64,000 nt of DNA from ZC4RG29 sp964521255 (GCA_964521255.1 CAZFRM010000002.1:62001-126000); one strand, 5' to 3'. Shown: positions 52,517 through 62,241, counted from the stretch's first letter. The notes: generated by a model from the sequence alone, not told the origin. Program-made: numbers and translations.

Positions 52517-54445
52517 TTATTGTTTTTTCTTCAGGATGATAGCTTCTTTATAAACTTCACTGATGGGTTTAATCGATTGGTTCCACTCACTGAACTGATC
52601 GGGTTTCATTAGCAGAAAGTCAATGTAAAATATTTTGTGCATGACAATCTTTTGAGCATTGGCTTCATATTTCACTTCCAAACCAACGCTTTGTCCATCA
52701 TACTTTACATCGGAAGGCAGATACTCCACTTCATAACCTTCCGGAATTTCAAGCGTGCTTGTTTCTCTCTTCACATACTTATATTCGGTTTCCCAGGGTG
52801 TTTCCCGGGAAGGCAATATGTAATGGTTATAGTGATCTTTGTTCAAATTCAGGTTGACATAGATTTCGTTTCCAATTTTTTGAAAGTAATCGCCGATGCG
52901 AAAAGAGTAATCAATTTGTGTAGGCATATCACGATCCTGGAGATTGCTTAAAGAATAATCATCGAGATAAAATTTATTAGACCCCTTGCCAAGCAATTGT
53001 GTAACGTACTTCCTGGTGTCTTCCTTTTCAACACGATCCAATCTATAGGCAGAAAAGACTTTTGAATAGCCGTGCATGGTAGCTTTTCCCTTACCAATCA
53101 ATTCGTTGTCTTTTATTACAAATGAAACTGAATCGGTCATAAGATTTTTTTCACCCTCAATTTCAGGAACACGTCTCACTTCATATTTATGCGGACCGTT
53201 ACCAATCAGTGCTTCTTTTCCCTGAATCATTGAAGAAGGCATACCAAAGGGTAACTTGCTATCGGTTGCATCAAGAAAATAATATTTACCATCCTTCGAA
53301 ATGTATGTTGCTATCATGTGATTATCAACCATAGGTGTAGGGACAGTAGAATAAGAGTATGGAATGTCACGCGTACCGATCCAGGTGTGATATCCTTTTA
53401 TGCCCGCCACCTGCAACATGTTTACAATGATGCTGGCCATGTCTTTACAATCACCATAGCGCTTATCACAAACATAAGATCCGTTGTGAGGAATGAATCC
53501 ACGCATACCTTCTTCGAAGGCTACATAACGGATATTATTCTGTACCCAGTAAAATATTTTTTTAACGGTTTCCTCTTCTGTGTCTCCAGGTTTTTTTAAA
53601 CTGTTAACAACGGAAACAAGATCTTTTGATGGCTCTGTTTTATCAAGATCTTTTACAAAAGTATAGTACCAGTTATAGAGATCGTCTAATCCTGATAATA
53701 CATTCTTTTTTGTGCCACCTGCTGTGTATGATTTAACATAACAAATAATGTGAGGAGCAAAGTAACGTATGGAAGGGCTGCTTCCATCAACCTTAAACGG
53801 GGTCATATTGCTGACACTCCATTCGTAAAAGGTCTCTTTACCCTTTGTAAATTTTCTAAACTTAATTTGATTTTTAGTATCATTCAGCACTTCATACTGG
53901 AGCTCTATGTTGCCGGTAGTTTTAACCGTGAACACAGATTTTTCCTGTGGAATGTAGCTTGAGAAAACAAAGCCCGGCATAAAGCGCACGTCTTTGTAGT
54001 TGGTACGGTATTGAAGCTGTGTGCGATTTCGAGGAGCAACAGACGGGAACGAGAACGAATAATAATAAGAGTCGTCATAAAAAATACCGTCGCCTGTATC
54101 AAACTTTTTGGCAAAATTGGATACTGACATTTCTTTATGCTTTGACTTATCCCATACCAATGTTTTTGCTTTTATTTCACCCACCTCTCTGAAATGAGAA
54201 CCATGAACCTGACGGTTGGCAAAAACTTCAGACTGTTCTTTTAAATACAGGATATCTTCAAACACATCGGAGTATGCTTCCAGCGAATCGCCTTTCACCT
54301 GGAGTGTTACGGTTTCAGACCGATCAATAAAAACCGCAGGTTCCCCGGGATACTTATCTTTTAACTGTTGCCATTGATCATTTTGTGAATACCCCAGCGA
54401 AGGAACTATTAACATCAGCAGGCCAAAACGTAATTTCCTCATCAT
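52517..54445 (-). CDS. DUF3857/transglutaminase-like exported protein
   Basis: Read from the Met at 54,445 (MMRKLRFGLLMLIVPSLGYSQ), which gives a signal peptide. The earlier in-frame Met would overlap the upstream gene. The 642-residue protein has an N-terminal DUF3857 domain and a transglutaminase-like core with the triad Cys (RYGDCKDMASIIVNML), His (VDNHMIATYI) and Asp (YYFLDATDS). Such proteins are surface or periplasmic in Bacteroidota and may cross-link or cleave peptide bonds. The target is unknown. It lies two bases after the MORN-repeat gene. Confidence 0.85.
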   Translation of the reverse strand: MMRKLRFGLLMLIVPSLGYSQNDQWQQLKDKYPGEPAVFIDRSETVTLQVKGDSLEAYSDVFEDILYLKEQSEVFANRQVHGSHFREVGEIKAKTLVWDKSKHKEMSVSNFAKKFDTGDGIFYDDSYYYSFSFPSVAPRNRTQLQYRTNYKDVRFMPGFVFSSYIPQEKSVFTVKTTGNIELQYEVLNDTKNQIKFRKFTKGKETFYEWSVSNMTPFKVDGSSPSIRYFAPHIICYVKSYTAGGTKKNVLSGLDDLYNWYYTFVKDLDKTEPSKDLVSVVNSLKKPGDTEEETVKKIFYWVQNNIRYVAFEEGMRGFIPHNGSYVCDKRYGDCKDMASIIVNMLQVAGIKGYHTWIGTRDIPYSYSTVPTPMVDNHMIATYISKDGKYYFLDATDSKLPFGMPSSMIQGKEALIGNGPHKYEVRRVPEIEGEKNLMTDSVSFVIKDNELIGKGKATMHGYSKVFSAYRLDRVEKEDTRKYVTQLLGKGSNKFYLDDYSLSNLQDRDMPTQIDYSFRIGDYFQKIGNEIYVNLNLNKDHYNHYILPSRETPWETEYKYVKRETSTLEIPEGYEVEYLPSDVKYDGQSVGLEVKYEANAQKIVMHKIFYIDFLLMKPDQFSEWNQSIKPISEVYKEAIILKKKQ

Positions 54446-54447
54446 GA

Positions 54448-57400
54448 TTATTCTACTATTATTCCTGCCCAAAAATTAACTTCGCTAGCTTTTGAGCCGG
54501 AGTACAATTTAACTTTTCCATATTTCACACCAAGCTTGTATTGCTCACTTCGATGTAAAGAACCATCCAAATTGTAATACTCATCCAATCCATCCAGTTC
54601 ATCCCACTTATGAAAACCTTTCTCCTTTATTTTTCCATTTGGATGGTACGTAACAAAAGTACCTTCGTCGTTACCTTTGCTGTAATTGAATTCATAACAT
54701 AATTGTCCATTTTGAAAATACATTTTATTGGTTCCTTCCAATAAACCATTCTCAAATGTTTCCTCATAAGCTATAGCGCCAGTGGGGAAGAAAGCGGTAA
54801 TGGTTTCGTTTCCTGTAAAGCTTTTCCAATCGCAAAATTCCCCGTCTTCCATTTGTGCCCGGTATGCGAGAATATTACCATTATCATAAAGTTTTTCCAG
54901 CACTAAAATACCTTCCGGGTTAAACATCTGAGTAACGCCATGACGCTCGCCATTCTTATACCTGATCCTGGAAGTTTGTATACCATCTTGTGAAAAATAA
55001 ATCCATACGCTGTCGCGCTGACCGTCAAGATAAAAACCATCAATATAAATCTTGCCATTGTCGTTATACCAGGTCCATTTACCATTCTCATCTCCATAGA
55101 TGTAGACGCCTTCCGAGTCAACCTGGCCATTTATGTTATAGAACTGATGGCTGCCGTGTCTCTTCCCATTTAGAATTGAGTTTTTATGATAGAGCTTTCC
55201 ATCCGGAAGCCATCGCATAATATCGCCTGAATATGTTCCGCAGGTAAATTCAAAGCGTGTATGACTCATACCATTCGCATATTTTTGAATTACCTCCTCT
55301 TTTTCTCCATTCAACTTCTTTCCAAGTCTTACGTTTCCCTCATCATCCATGAATTCTAACTTGGTGAGCTTTCCATCCTGGTAAGTGAATACCGAATACA
55401 TTTTACCTTCAATGGAGTAATCATAATATTCTCCTGTCAGTTCATTCCTCAAATAAAAAGCATCCGTTTCCAGGGTTCCGTCAGCATAATACGTCAGCCA
55501 CTGTTGCTCACGAATACCGTCCTGAAACCATCCTTCTTCTTTTGTTGCACCGTGAATATAGAATTCAGTTGAATACCCATGAGGCACACCATGCCTATAC
55601 GTTCTCTTCAACTTAACGTCACCGGACTTGTAGTAAGAAACAAAATCACCGTCAATAGAATCATTGACACATACATACTGACGATCCAGTTGACCTTCAT
55701 GATGATAATGTTTCCATTCACCGTCTGCAAGACCTTTTTTATATCCGCCTTCTAATTGAAGCCGACCGGAAGGAAAGTACCCCTTAATTTTAAATGTTCC
55801 GGAAGGTGAGCCATTCTTTGCTATCTCTTTTCCCTTTCTATCATAGTAGGTTATTCCTACCAGCATCCCCTGATCATAGTAGCTTATGTAGTACAGCGAT
55901 CCATCGTGATAAATAATATCTTCGCCGTGTCTCTTTCCATTGGTATTATACATTCGCTTCTCTAAAAGTTTTCCGTGAGAATCGTGATACACCCAATCAC
56001 CCGAGGCTTTATCGTTAGTATAATTTCCTGAACGTTCTTCCATTCCATTGATGTGATAATACTCCCAGCGACCTGTTGCATTTCCTGCCTTATAATTTCC
56101 TCTGAGACTTAGCGTTCCATTTCCATGGTATTCTTCATAATTACCTTCCAGCGCGTCATCTTTATAGGAAAACTTTTTCATCAGCTTGCCGTCTTCGAAG
56201 TAAACTGTATAGTCACCGTCTAATTTATTATCCTTGTAATTATACACTGCCTCTGCCTGGCCATTGAGGTAAAACGTTTTTACAGGTCCTGAACGTTTTC
56301 CCATGTTGTAGGTGATTCTTTCTTTTACTTGGCCGCAAGTGTAAAATATCTCAGCCTCACCGTGTATTTGATCATTTTTATAAAAGTAATGACTTACCGG
56401 CTCACCATAAATATTGAATGTTGACATTTCTCCGGTAGCATAATTTTCAATGCTCTTTTGAGAACCGTTATGATGATAATAGTACCAGGTGTTTATTTTA
56501 TTTTCCTTACCATCCCATGAGCCTTCCGCTATTTTTACTCCATTTGTGGAATAGTACCTCCACTTACCAACTGCCTTTCCTTCCTTATTCTTATTCCCTA
56601 TTGATTCTACCTGGCTATCCTTATTATACCAAAATGAAACAGGGTTATTAAAACCAGACTCAGCTGGGAGAATTTTTTCTTTTCGATGCGCCTGAAGTTC
56701 TTCGTTTGCCAACGCGTAAAACTGACTAAGTCGCTTTTCATTTTTCTTGTTCCATCGCTTTACATCATCGTTGTTGATAGAGGTGAGCAAATGATAAAGA
56801 AAGGGTTCAAGCATATCATCCTTCTGAATGCGCTCATAGATGGGCATATAAAATTTAATCCACGGATCATCAGGATTTTTTTCAGCAAGGGAAAGTTGTT
56901 CAAGAAGAAGCTGATATTGACGAACCAACATTGCATTAATGGGTACGCGTTGTTTGAAGTTTTTATCCATAACAACTTTCGCACGAATGATCTGATCTAA
57001 TTTTTCAAAAGAATTTTTTCCGGCAAAAGGCAATGTACCTTCATCCTTAAGTTCATTATTCAACAGGTGCTCAATAAAAATAAGACGGTCATTATCAGTA
57101 TTGCTTATAGAAAGATAAACTCCCATCGCCATCATGGCGCGTACTTTCTTTCCCTGGTAAGCCGACATGCGGCCCAGATTCAAATGACTTCCTGTATGAT
57201 AGGGATTGATCTGCAGCGCGTTGAAGAAATGCTTCTCGGCTTGCGCATAATTCTTATGATTATAGTAGGCTACGCCTAAATTATATTGGAGCGAATAATC
57301 GTAGGGAAAATCTTTGATGCCAGACTCAAAAACCTGAACACATTTTTCAAGATTTCCTTCTTTATCCCAGGCATTTCCAAGGGAACGGATCAGTTGTGCC

Positions 57401-57696
57401 CGGTATTCAGATGGAAACTTCAATCCTTCTTCGCAAACTTCAATTGCTTCCTTATAGTTTTTATTAGCATTGTAAGCAAGGGCCAGTTCAGAGAGCATGT
57501 AAACGTAATTGGTATCACGTTTAGGAACGGTCTTAAACAACGCGATTGCTTCTGCATATTGTCCGCTGTCGTAACGTACAATAGCTTGTTTAATCACTTC
57601 TCCTGAATTAATCAGCTTGATTTTCTGAGCCGACGTGAAGTTTAGTGAAAGAACAAATGCAAAAAAGAAGGTGAAAGGAACCCTCGCATTAGCCAT
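54448..57696 (-). CDS. giant TPR and MORN-repeat (YwqK-like) exported protein
   Basis: A 1,082-residue protein with a signal peptide (MANARVPFTFFFAFVLSLNFTSAQ). TPR repeats span about 30-200 (SELALAYNANKNYKEAIEVCEEG, YNLGVAYYNHKNYAQAEKHFF). From about 370 to the end there are some 25 MORN_2 repeats of about 23 residues (for example NGKRHGEDIIYHDGSLYY, DGDYTVYFEDGKLMKKFSY), as in YwqK antitoxin-like proteins. It may form an extended beta scaffold at the cell surface. It heads an operon with the two DUF3857 proteins, so all three probably work in one envelope complex. Confidence 0.88.
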   Translation of the reverse strand: MANARVPFTFFFAFVLSLNFTSAQKIKLINSGEVIKQAIVRYDSGQYAEAIALFKTVPKRDTNYVYMLSELALAYNANKNYKEAIEVCEEGLKFPSEYRAQLIRSLGNAWDKEGNLEKCVQVFESGIKDFPYDYSLQYNLGVAYYNHKNYAQAEKHFFNALQINPYHTGSHLNLGRMSAYQGKKVRAMMAMGVYLSISNTDNDRLIFIEHLLNNELKDEGTLPFAGKNSFEKLDQIIRAKVVMDKNFKQRVPINAMLVRQYQLLLEQLSLAEKNPDDPWIKFYMPIYERIQKDDMLEPFLYHLLTSINNDDVKRWNKKNEKRLSQFYALANEELQAHRKEKILPAESGFNNPVSFWYNKDSQVESIGNKNKEGKAVGKWRYYSTNGVKIAEGSWDGKENKINTWYYYHHNGSQKSIENYATGEMSTFNIYGEPVSHYFYKNDQIHGEAEIFYTCGQVKERITYNMGKRSGPVKTFYLNGQAEAVYNYKDNKLDGDYTVYFEDGKLMKKFSYKDDALEGNYEEYHGNGTLSLRGNYKAGNATGRWEYYHINGMEERSGNYTNDKASGDWVYHDSHGKLLEKRMYNTNGKRHGEDIIYHDGSLYYISYYDQGMLVGITYYDRKGKEIAKNGSPSGTFKIKGYFPSGRLQLEGGYKKGLADGEWKHYHHEGQLDRQYVCVNDSIDGDFVSYYKSGDVKLKRTYRHGVPHGYSTEFYIHGATKEEGWFQDGIREQQWLTYYADGTLETDAFYLRNELTGEYYDYSIEGKMYSVFTYQDGKLTKLEFMDDEGNVRLGKKLNGEKEEVIQKYANGMSHTRFEFTCGTYSGDIMRWLPDGKLYHKNSILNGKRHGSHQFYNINGQVDSEGVYIYGDENGKWTWYNDNGKIYIDGFYLDGQRDSVWIYFSQDGIQTSRIRYKNGERHGVTQMFNPEGILVLEKLYDNGNILAYRAQMEDGEFCDWKSFTGNETITAFFPTGAIAYEETFENGLLEGTNKMYFQNGQLCYEFNYSKGNDEGTFVTYHPNGKIKEKGFHKWDELDGLDEYYNLDGSLHRSEQYKLGVKYGKVKLYSGSKASEVNFWAGIIVE

Positions 57697-57942
57697 AAAA
57701 TGTGTTTAAAAAGGGAAAAATACGGCAATTTTCAATCCACCTCTTTGCGATGTAAGGAAAACTGGAATTCCATAAAGTATCCCTCACGGATACATCTACA
57801 AATCGTTCAAATCGAAATTTTATATGGATACTTTCCCAAAATCATTCATCATTTTCTTAAAATGAGAGAAACGGAAACCCCTTTTCCTTGGGAAAGAGAT
57901 CAAGAATGAAATGAGAACTAACGGCAAAACTAAATGGAAGAA

Positions 57943-59046
57943 CTAAACACGCTCTTCCACTTTGTTCATGACTTTCGTTTGAATCTGGATTGATTCGTTG
58001 TGAATCAACTTAAGAAGTTCTGTAGTAAACTCGGGATTCAGACCCATCGCTCTGCCCAACGTAACACGGGTTTGAATGATCTCTTCCCACCGGTTTACCT
58101 GAAGGATGGTCACGTTATTTTCTTTTTTGTACTGACCGATCTTTTCAGAGATCTTCATGCGTGATGCGAGCTTTTGCATGATCTCATCATCCAGGTGGTC
58201 GATCTGTTCGCGAAGGACTGTCAATGTATCCTTGAATGATTTGTTATCAGAAGTTACCGAACGCACTACAAGATTATCGACGATAGCTCCAAGCACAGCA
58301 GGTGTCACTTGTTGCTTCGCATCGCTCCATGCAGCGTCAGGGTGAATGTGACTTTCAATCATCAATCCTGCCATGTCGAGATCAAGCGCTTTTTGTGCTA
58401 TAAGGGGAATGAGTTCACGTGTACCGGAGATGTGACTTGGATCACAAATGATATCAAGTTCTGGAATTCGTGTTTTCAAATCGATGGCCATGTTCCACAT
58501 AGGAGCATTGCGGAAAGGACCTTTATCCGATGATGAGAAACCGCGATGGATGGCAGCAAGTTTTTTAATACCTGCTTTGTTCAATCGCTCAAGAGCACCC
58601 AACCAAAGTTCAAGGTCAGGGTTAACCGGATTCTTCACGAACACCGGAATGTCAACGCCTTTTAACGCATCGGCTATGTCTTGAACGGAAAAAGGATTTA
58701 CGGTTGTGCGTGCACCGATCCACAAAATATCAACTCCATATTTCAAACAGAGTTCAACGTGTGCGGCCGTAGCAACTTCAGTTGTAACAGGTAGACCGGT
58801 TTCCTTTTTTGATTGGATCAACCACTTCAATCCTTCTTCACCTGCACCTTCAAATTGTCCAGGTCTTGTGCGAGGTTTCCAAATACCCGCGCGCAATGCA
58901 TGTACTTTTCCGGTAGCTGCCAATTGCTTGGCGGTGGTCACCATTTGATTTTCTGTTTCCGCGCTGCAAGGACCACTGATGATGAGTGGCCGGTCAACGC
59001 CGGGCATCCAGCTTTTAATCGATTCAAGTTCCAATTCCTTTTTCAT
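57943..59046 (-). CDS. bifunctional DAHP synthase / chorismate mutase
   Basis: A 367-residue fusion. The N-terminal part (about 1-270) is a KdsA/AroF-like 3-deoxy-7-phosphoheptulonate synthase: PLIISGPCSAETENQMV, RAGIWKPRTRPGQFEGAGEEGLKWL, IGARTTVNPFSVQDIADAL, FVKNPVNPDLELW and DPSHISGTRELIP. The C-terminal part (about 280-367) is an AroQ-type chorismate mutase: LREQIDHLDDEIMQKLASRMKISEKIGQYKKENNVTILQVNRWEE. It starts aromatic synthesis and also performs the chorismate-to-prephenate branch step. It is the last gene of the pheA operon and starts 30 bases after tyrA. Confidence 0.92.
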   Translation of the reverse strand: MKKELELESIKSWMPGVDRPLIISGPCSAETENQMVTTAKQLAATGKVHALRAGIWKPRTRPGQFEGAGEEGLKWLIQSKKETGLPVTTEVATAAHVELCLKYGVDILWIGARTTVNPFSVQDIADALKGVDIPVFVKNPVNPDLELWLGALERLNKAGIKKLAAIHRGFSSSDKGPFRNAPMWNMAIDLKTRIPELDIICDPSHISGTRELIPLIAQKALDLDMAGLMIESHIHPDAAWSDAKQQVTPAVLGAIVDNLVVRSVTSDNKSFKDTLTVLREQIDHLDDEIMQKLASRMKISEKIGQYKKENNVTILQVNRWEEIIQTRVTLGRAMGLNPEFTTELLKLIHNESIQIQTKVMNKVEERV

Positions 59047-59076
59047 TTTTTGTTTTACTTTAATATCTATGGTTGT

Positions 59077-60003
59077 TTATAGTTTGACCCCTAAATCCCC
59101 TGAAGGGGACTGGAGTACTTCATTATTTAAGTCCCCTTCAGGGGATTTAGGGGTGGTAATTCCGCTTAATACTCGTCTTATCTCATTGGCTTGCACCATA
59201 ATTTCGTAAAGCTTTTCTGTTTCGTGATTGACAAGATGTTTATGAAATCGCTGCAGGTGTGCGATGTATTCTTCCAACGCCTTCTTTAAATATTTAGAAT
59301 TTTGTTCAAAGATAGGTGCCCACATATCCGGAGAACTTTTTGCAAGACGTACCGTGGATGCAAAACCACTTCCCGCCAGTGCGAAAATATTCTTTTCATC
59401 TTTCTCTATATCCAATACAGTTTGTCCCAGTAAAAATGAACTCACGTGTGACAAGTGTGATACGTATGCCACATGCTTGTCATGTTCTTTTCCATCCATG
59501 AAAATTGTTTTCATTCCCAGGACCTGAAACACCTTATCCGCCACCATCAATGATGCTTCACTGGATGATTCGCGATCACATATAATATTTATTTTGTTTC
59601 TGAACAGTCCTTCAAGCGCTGCGGTGGGACCTGAGTTTTCCGTTCCTGCAATAGGATGCGCTGCCACAAATTGTTTACGGCGTGGATGATCTTTTGCAAT
59701 CTCACATATCTGAGACTTTGTTGACCCTGCATCAATTACTACTGCTTTGTCAGAAATTAATGAAAGAATATTTAAGATGGATTGCTGAATGGCATTAACA
59801 GGAATGGAGACGATGACCAAATCAGAAGTTGGAAGAGATTTTTCTAATGAAAGTATTTCATTCACCAGGTTAAGTTCCAATGCTTTTTCCGCGTGCGTTT
59901 CATTCATTTCAGCGCCAATTAAATGCGAAGCCATTCCCGCTTTTCGCAAGTCCCTGGCGATGGAGCCGCCTATCAATCCGAGTCCTATAATCGTTACCTT
60001 CAT
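59077..60003 (-). CDS. tyrA: prephenate dehydrogenase with a repeat-derived C-terminus
   Basis: Oxidatively decarboxylates prephenate to 4-hydroxyphenylpyruvate. The N-terminal NAD motif is VTIIGLGLIGGSIARDLRKAG. Further blocks are SDLVIVSIPVNAIQ, VIDAGSTKSQICE, FVAAHPIAGTENSGP, HVAYVSHLSHVSSFLL and FALAGSGFASTVRLAKSSPDMW. The gene overlaps the upstream aminotransferase by four bases. The last 23 residues (PKSPEGDLNNEV, SPSGDLGVKL) are encoded by a dispersed palindromic repeat (59,087-59,154) read through in frame. They are likely a recent addition without catalytic role. Confidence 0.92.
   Translation of the reverse strand: MKVTIIGLGLIGGSIARDLRKAGMASHLIGAEMNETHAEKALELNLVNEILSLEKSLPTSDLVIVSIPVNAIQQSILNILSLISDKAVVIDAGSTKSQICEIAKDHPRRKQFVAAHPIAGTENSGPTAALEGLFRNKINIICDRESSSEASLMVADKVFQVLGMKTIFMDGKEHDKHVAYVSHLSHVSSFLLGQTVLDIEKDEKNIFALAGSGFASTVRLAKSSPDMWAPIFEQNSKYLKKALEEYIAHLQRFHKHLVNHETEKLYEIMVQANEIRRVLSGITTPKSPEGDLNNEVLQSPSGDLGVKL
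59087..59154. repeat. 24-base perfect inverted repeat inside tyrA
   Basis: ACCCCTAAATCCCCTGAAGG begins the left arm (59,087-59,110). Its exact reverse complement is at 59,131-59,154, with 20 bases between. The left-arm sequence is shared with the intergenic unit at 39,352-39,375. Confidence 0.85.
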
Positions 60004-61199
60004 TTCAGACTTTCTGATTTAAGTTGTGATGCCTGACTCTTCTCCTGAAACACCTCAATTCTTCCAAGTGCTTCTTTCAATGATTCAACCGTGCAGCAAA
60101 GGGAAATGCGAATGAATCGCTTACCTGCGTCACCAAAGATGAATCCTGGTGTTATGAAAACTTTTGTTCCATAAAGAATCTCGTCAATCCATTTTTCAAC
60201 ATCATTAATGTGATCGGGAGCTTTTGCCCATAAAAATAAACCGGATTGTTTCTCGGAATACGTACAATCTAATACATCGAGAATCTTTTTGGCTAGTTCT
60301 CTGCGCTCAGCATAAATTTTGTTAAGCTGCGTGAACCATTCTTTTCCATTTTTTAAAGATTCAACGGCAGCGTGCTGCAAACCCAGGAACATTCCTGAAT
60401 CCATGTTACTCTTTACACGAAGTACGGCATCAACATAGTCTTTGTTCCCGGCTACCCATCCCAAACGCCACCCCGCCATGTTATGTGATTTGCTAAGTGA
60501 ATTCAATTCAAGGGCAACTTCATTTGCACCTTCAATTGCTAAAATGCTTAGCGGATTGTCGTTAAGAATTAAACTGTAAGGATTATCGTTGACGATCAGG
60601 AATTGATTCTTTCTTGCAAGATCAACCAACTCTTTCAATTCATCTTTCGAAGCAACTCTACCGGTAGGCATGTGCGGAAAATTCACCCACATGATCTTCA
60701 CTTTTGAAAGATCACTTTTCTTTAAAGCCTCTACATCAATACCCCAGTTGGATTCTTCTTTGAGTTTGTACGTTCTGATTTTTCCTCCTACAAGGTTTGT
60801 AACAGAAGAATATGTAGGATACCCTGGATCCGGCACAAGCACTTCATCTCCTTCATTTACAAATGCCATGGAGATGTGCATAATACCTTCCTTTGATCCC
60901 ATCAGCGGAAGAATCATATTTTCCGTATTGAGATCAACATTATAAATAGTTTTATAAAAATCAGCAATGGCTTTACGAAAGGCTGGAATACCCTTATAGT
61001 TCTGATAGCCGTGGTTCGCTGGATTTTGTGCTGATTTATTCAGCGCTTCAATTGCTGTAGCCGATGGCGCCTGATCCGGACTTCCAATGCCCAGGTTGAT
61101 AACGCGCAATTCAGGTGTATCAAGCGAACGCACTTCCGCCAGCTTCTTGCTGAAGTAATACTCCTCTACGTTCGCTATTCGTTTTGCTGTTGGTATCAT
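60000..61199 (-). CDS. PLP-dependent aminotransferase, aromatic/aspartate type
   Basis: Read from the ATG at 61,199 (MIPTAKRIANVEEYYFSKKL), giving 399 residues. The ORF can be extended upstream by 25 residues, but that would run into pheA. It is a fold-type I aminotransferase: NLGIGSPDQAPS, NHGYQNYKGIPAFRKAIADFY, GSKEGIMHISMAFVNEGDEVLVPDPGYPTY, NFPHMPTGRVAS, NDNPYS and the PLP-binding Lys in LNSLSKSHNMAGWRLGW. The C-terminal Arg is in KRFIRISLCCTVE. The setting in a Phe/Tyr operon makes it a likely aromatic aminotransferase. It overlaps tyrA by four bases. Confidence 0.88.
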   Translation of the reverse strand: MIPTAKRIANVEEYYFSKKLAEVRSLDTPELRVINLGIGSPDQAPSATAIEALNKSAQNPANHGYQNYKGIPAFRKAIADFYKTIYNVDLNTENMILPLMGSKEGIMHISMAFVNEGDEVLVPDPGYPTYSSVTNLVGGKIRTYKLKEESNWGIDVEALKKSDLSKVKIMWVNFPHMPTGRVASKDELKELVDLARKNQFLIVNDNPYSLILNDNPLSILAIEGANEVALELNSLSKSHNMAGWRLGWVAGNKDYVDAVLRVKSNMDSGMFLGLQHAAVESLKNGKEWFTQLNKIYAERRELAKKILDVLDCTYSEKQSGLFLWAKAPDHINDVEKWIDEILYGTKVFITPGFIFGDAGKRFIRISLCCTVESLKEALGRIEVFQEKSQASQLKSESLK

Positions 61200-61230
61200 T
61201 TCTCTTTCTTTCAGACTTCCGTCTTTCGGA

Positions 61231-62073
61231 CTATTTATATTCAATTTTCGCTTTCTTATATTCTCCCAATACATTCAGGTTCTTTACCTGGCGTAATACT
61301 TCCCGCATGGCCTGATCGTAATCCTTTCTCTTCTTCCACTCTACATCGATATGAATAGAGTATTCACTTGGCTTCCCAACGATGGGGATGGATTGGATCT
61401 TTGTCAGGTTGATTGCGTGCTCCTTAAAAGTCATCAACGCGTCGGCAAGACTTCCCACCGAGTTTGCAACTTCAAAACACAATGATGCTTTATTGCTCTC
61501 TACTTTGCCATTACTTCTTTTTTTAAGGATAAGAAAGCGGGTAAAGTTTTTTTTGTGCGTTTCAATTCTTCGTTCCAGGATATTCAATCCGAATTTTTTG
61601 GCTGCAAATTCATTCGCGATAGCGGCGGTATCCTTTAATCTTTTCTCCTTAACTTTTTTAGCAGACAAAGCGGTGTCATCGCTTTCGCGGATTTCAACAC
61701 CGTTAAGTGTTTGCAAAAACTCCGCACACTGCCGAATAGCCATCGGGTGCGATTCAATCAATTTCAAATTTTCAACTTTAACACCGGGCAATGCCAGCAA
61801 GTGCATGTGAATAGGAATGTAAAGTTCGCCTACAATGCTAAAGTGATAATCCTGCAATAAAAAGTAGTTAGGAAGAATACTGCCGGCGATAGAATTCTCG
61901 ATAGCCATAACAGCAAAGTCGGACCCATCATTTTTCAGTGACTCACACAAATCATGAAAGCTAAGGCACTCCACTGTTTCAATAGGTTCATCAAAATAGG
62001 TCAGCGCCGCCACTTCATGAAAGCTGGTGGCGATACCCTGGATAGCTACTCTTGTTTTCTTTTTCTTTGCCAT
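61231..62073 (-). CDS. pheA: prephenate dehydratase
   Basis: Converts prephenate to phenylpyruvate. The 280-residue protein has the PDT domain: RVAIQGIATSFHEVAALTYF, SDFAVMAIENSIAGSILPNYFLLQDYHFSIVGE, and DDTALSAKKVKEKRLKDTAAIANEFAAKKFGL. An ACT domain follows (SLADALMTFKEHAINLTKIQSIPIVGKPSEYSIHIDVEW). The usual Ile-Pro-type ESRP segment reads KIQSIPI, so feedback inhibition by Phe is plausible. It is the first gene of the operon and is controlled by the attenuator just upstream. The terminator T-run ends 15 bases before its ATG. Confidence 0.93.
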   Translation of the reverse strand: MAKKKKTRVAIQGIATSFHEVAALTYFDEPIETVECLSFHDLCESLKNDGSDFAVMAIENSIAGSILPNYFLLQDYHFSIVGELYIPIHMHLLALPGVKVENLKLIESHPMAIRQCAEFLQTLNGVEIRESDDTALSAKKVKEKRLKDTAAIANEFAAKKFGLNILERRIETHKKNFTRFLILKKRSNGKVESNKASLCFEVANSVGSLADALMTFKEHAINLTKIQSIPIVGKPSEYSIHIDVEWKKRKDYDQAMREVLRQVKNLNVLGEYKKAKIEYK

Positions 62074-62087
62074 TTCAAGTGTCCACT

Positions 62088-62117
62088 AAAAAAAAAGTCC
62101 CGTTTTCGCGGGACTTT
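62088..62117 (-). terminator. attenuator terminator of pheA with competing antiterminator
   Basis: On the minus strand AAAGTCCCG and CGGGACTTT form a nine-base stem with loop CGAAAA and nine Ts, 15 bases before the pheA start. Positions 62,171-62,163, inside the leader peptide gene, read GCGGGACTT and are complementary to AAGTCCCGC of the terminator's 5' arm (9 of 9). Forming that pair prevents the terminator. Confidence 0.85.
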
Positions 62118-62141
62118 CCTTGAGTTCGTGTTATCGTTTTA

Positions 62142-62222
62142 TTAACAACATATTCCTCTCTGAAGTCCCGCCTGGAACCTAAAGTAGAAGTAATAAAAAT
62201 AATAGAATACGTTGCTGTTCAT
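62142..62222 (-). CDS. pheA operon leader peptide, Phe/Tyr-rich
   Basis: A 26-codon reading frame from ATG at 62,222-62,220 to TAA at 62,144-62,142. Residues 6-16 are FYYFYYFYFRF, ten aromatic residues of eleven. The antiterminator segment GCGGGACTT (62,171-62,163) follows directly after, and the intrinsic terminator lies 25 bases past the stop. This is the classic arrangement in which ribosomes stalled at Phe or Tyr codons let RNA polymerase pass into the operon. The role is inferred from layout and complementarity. Confidence 0.85.
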   Translation of the reverse strand: MNSNVFYYFYYFYFRFQAGLQRGICC

Positions 62223-62241
62223 TCGTTCTTTTCTGAGCGCA

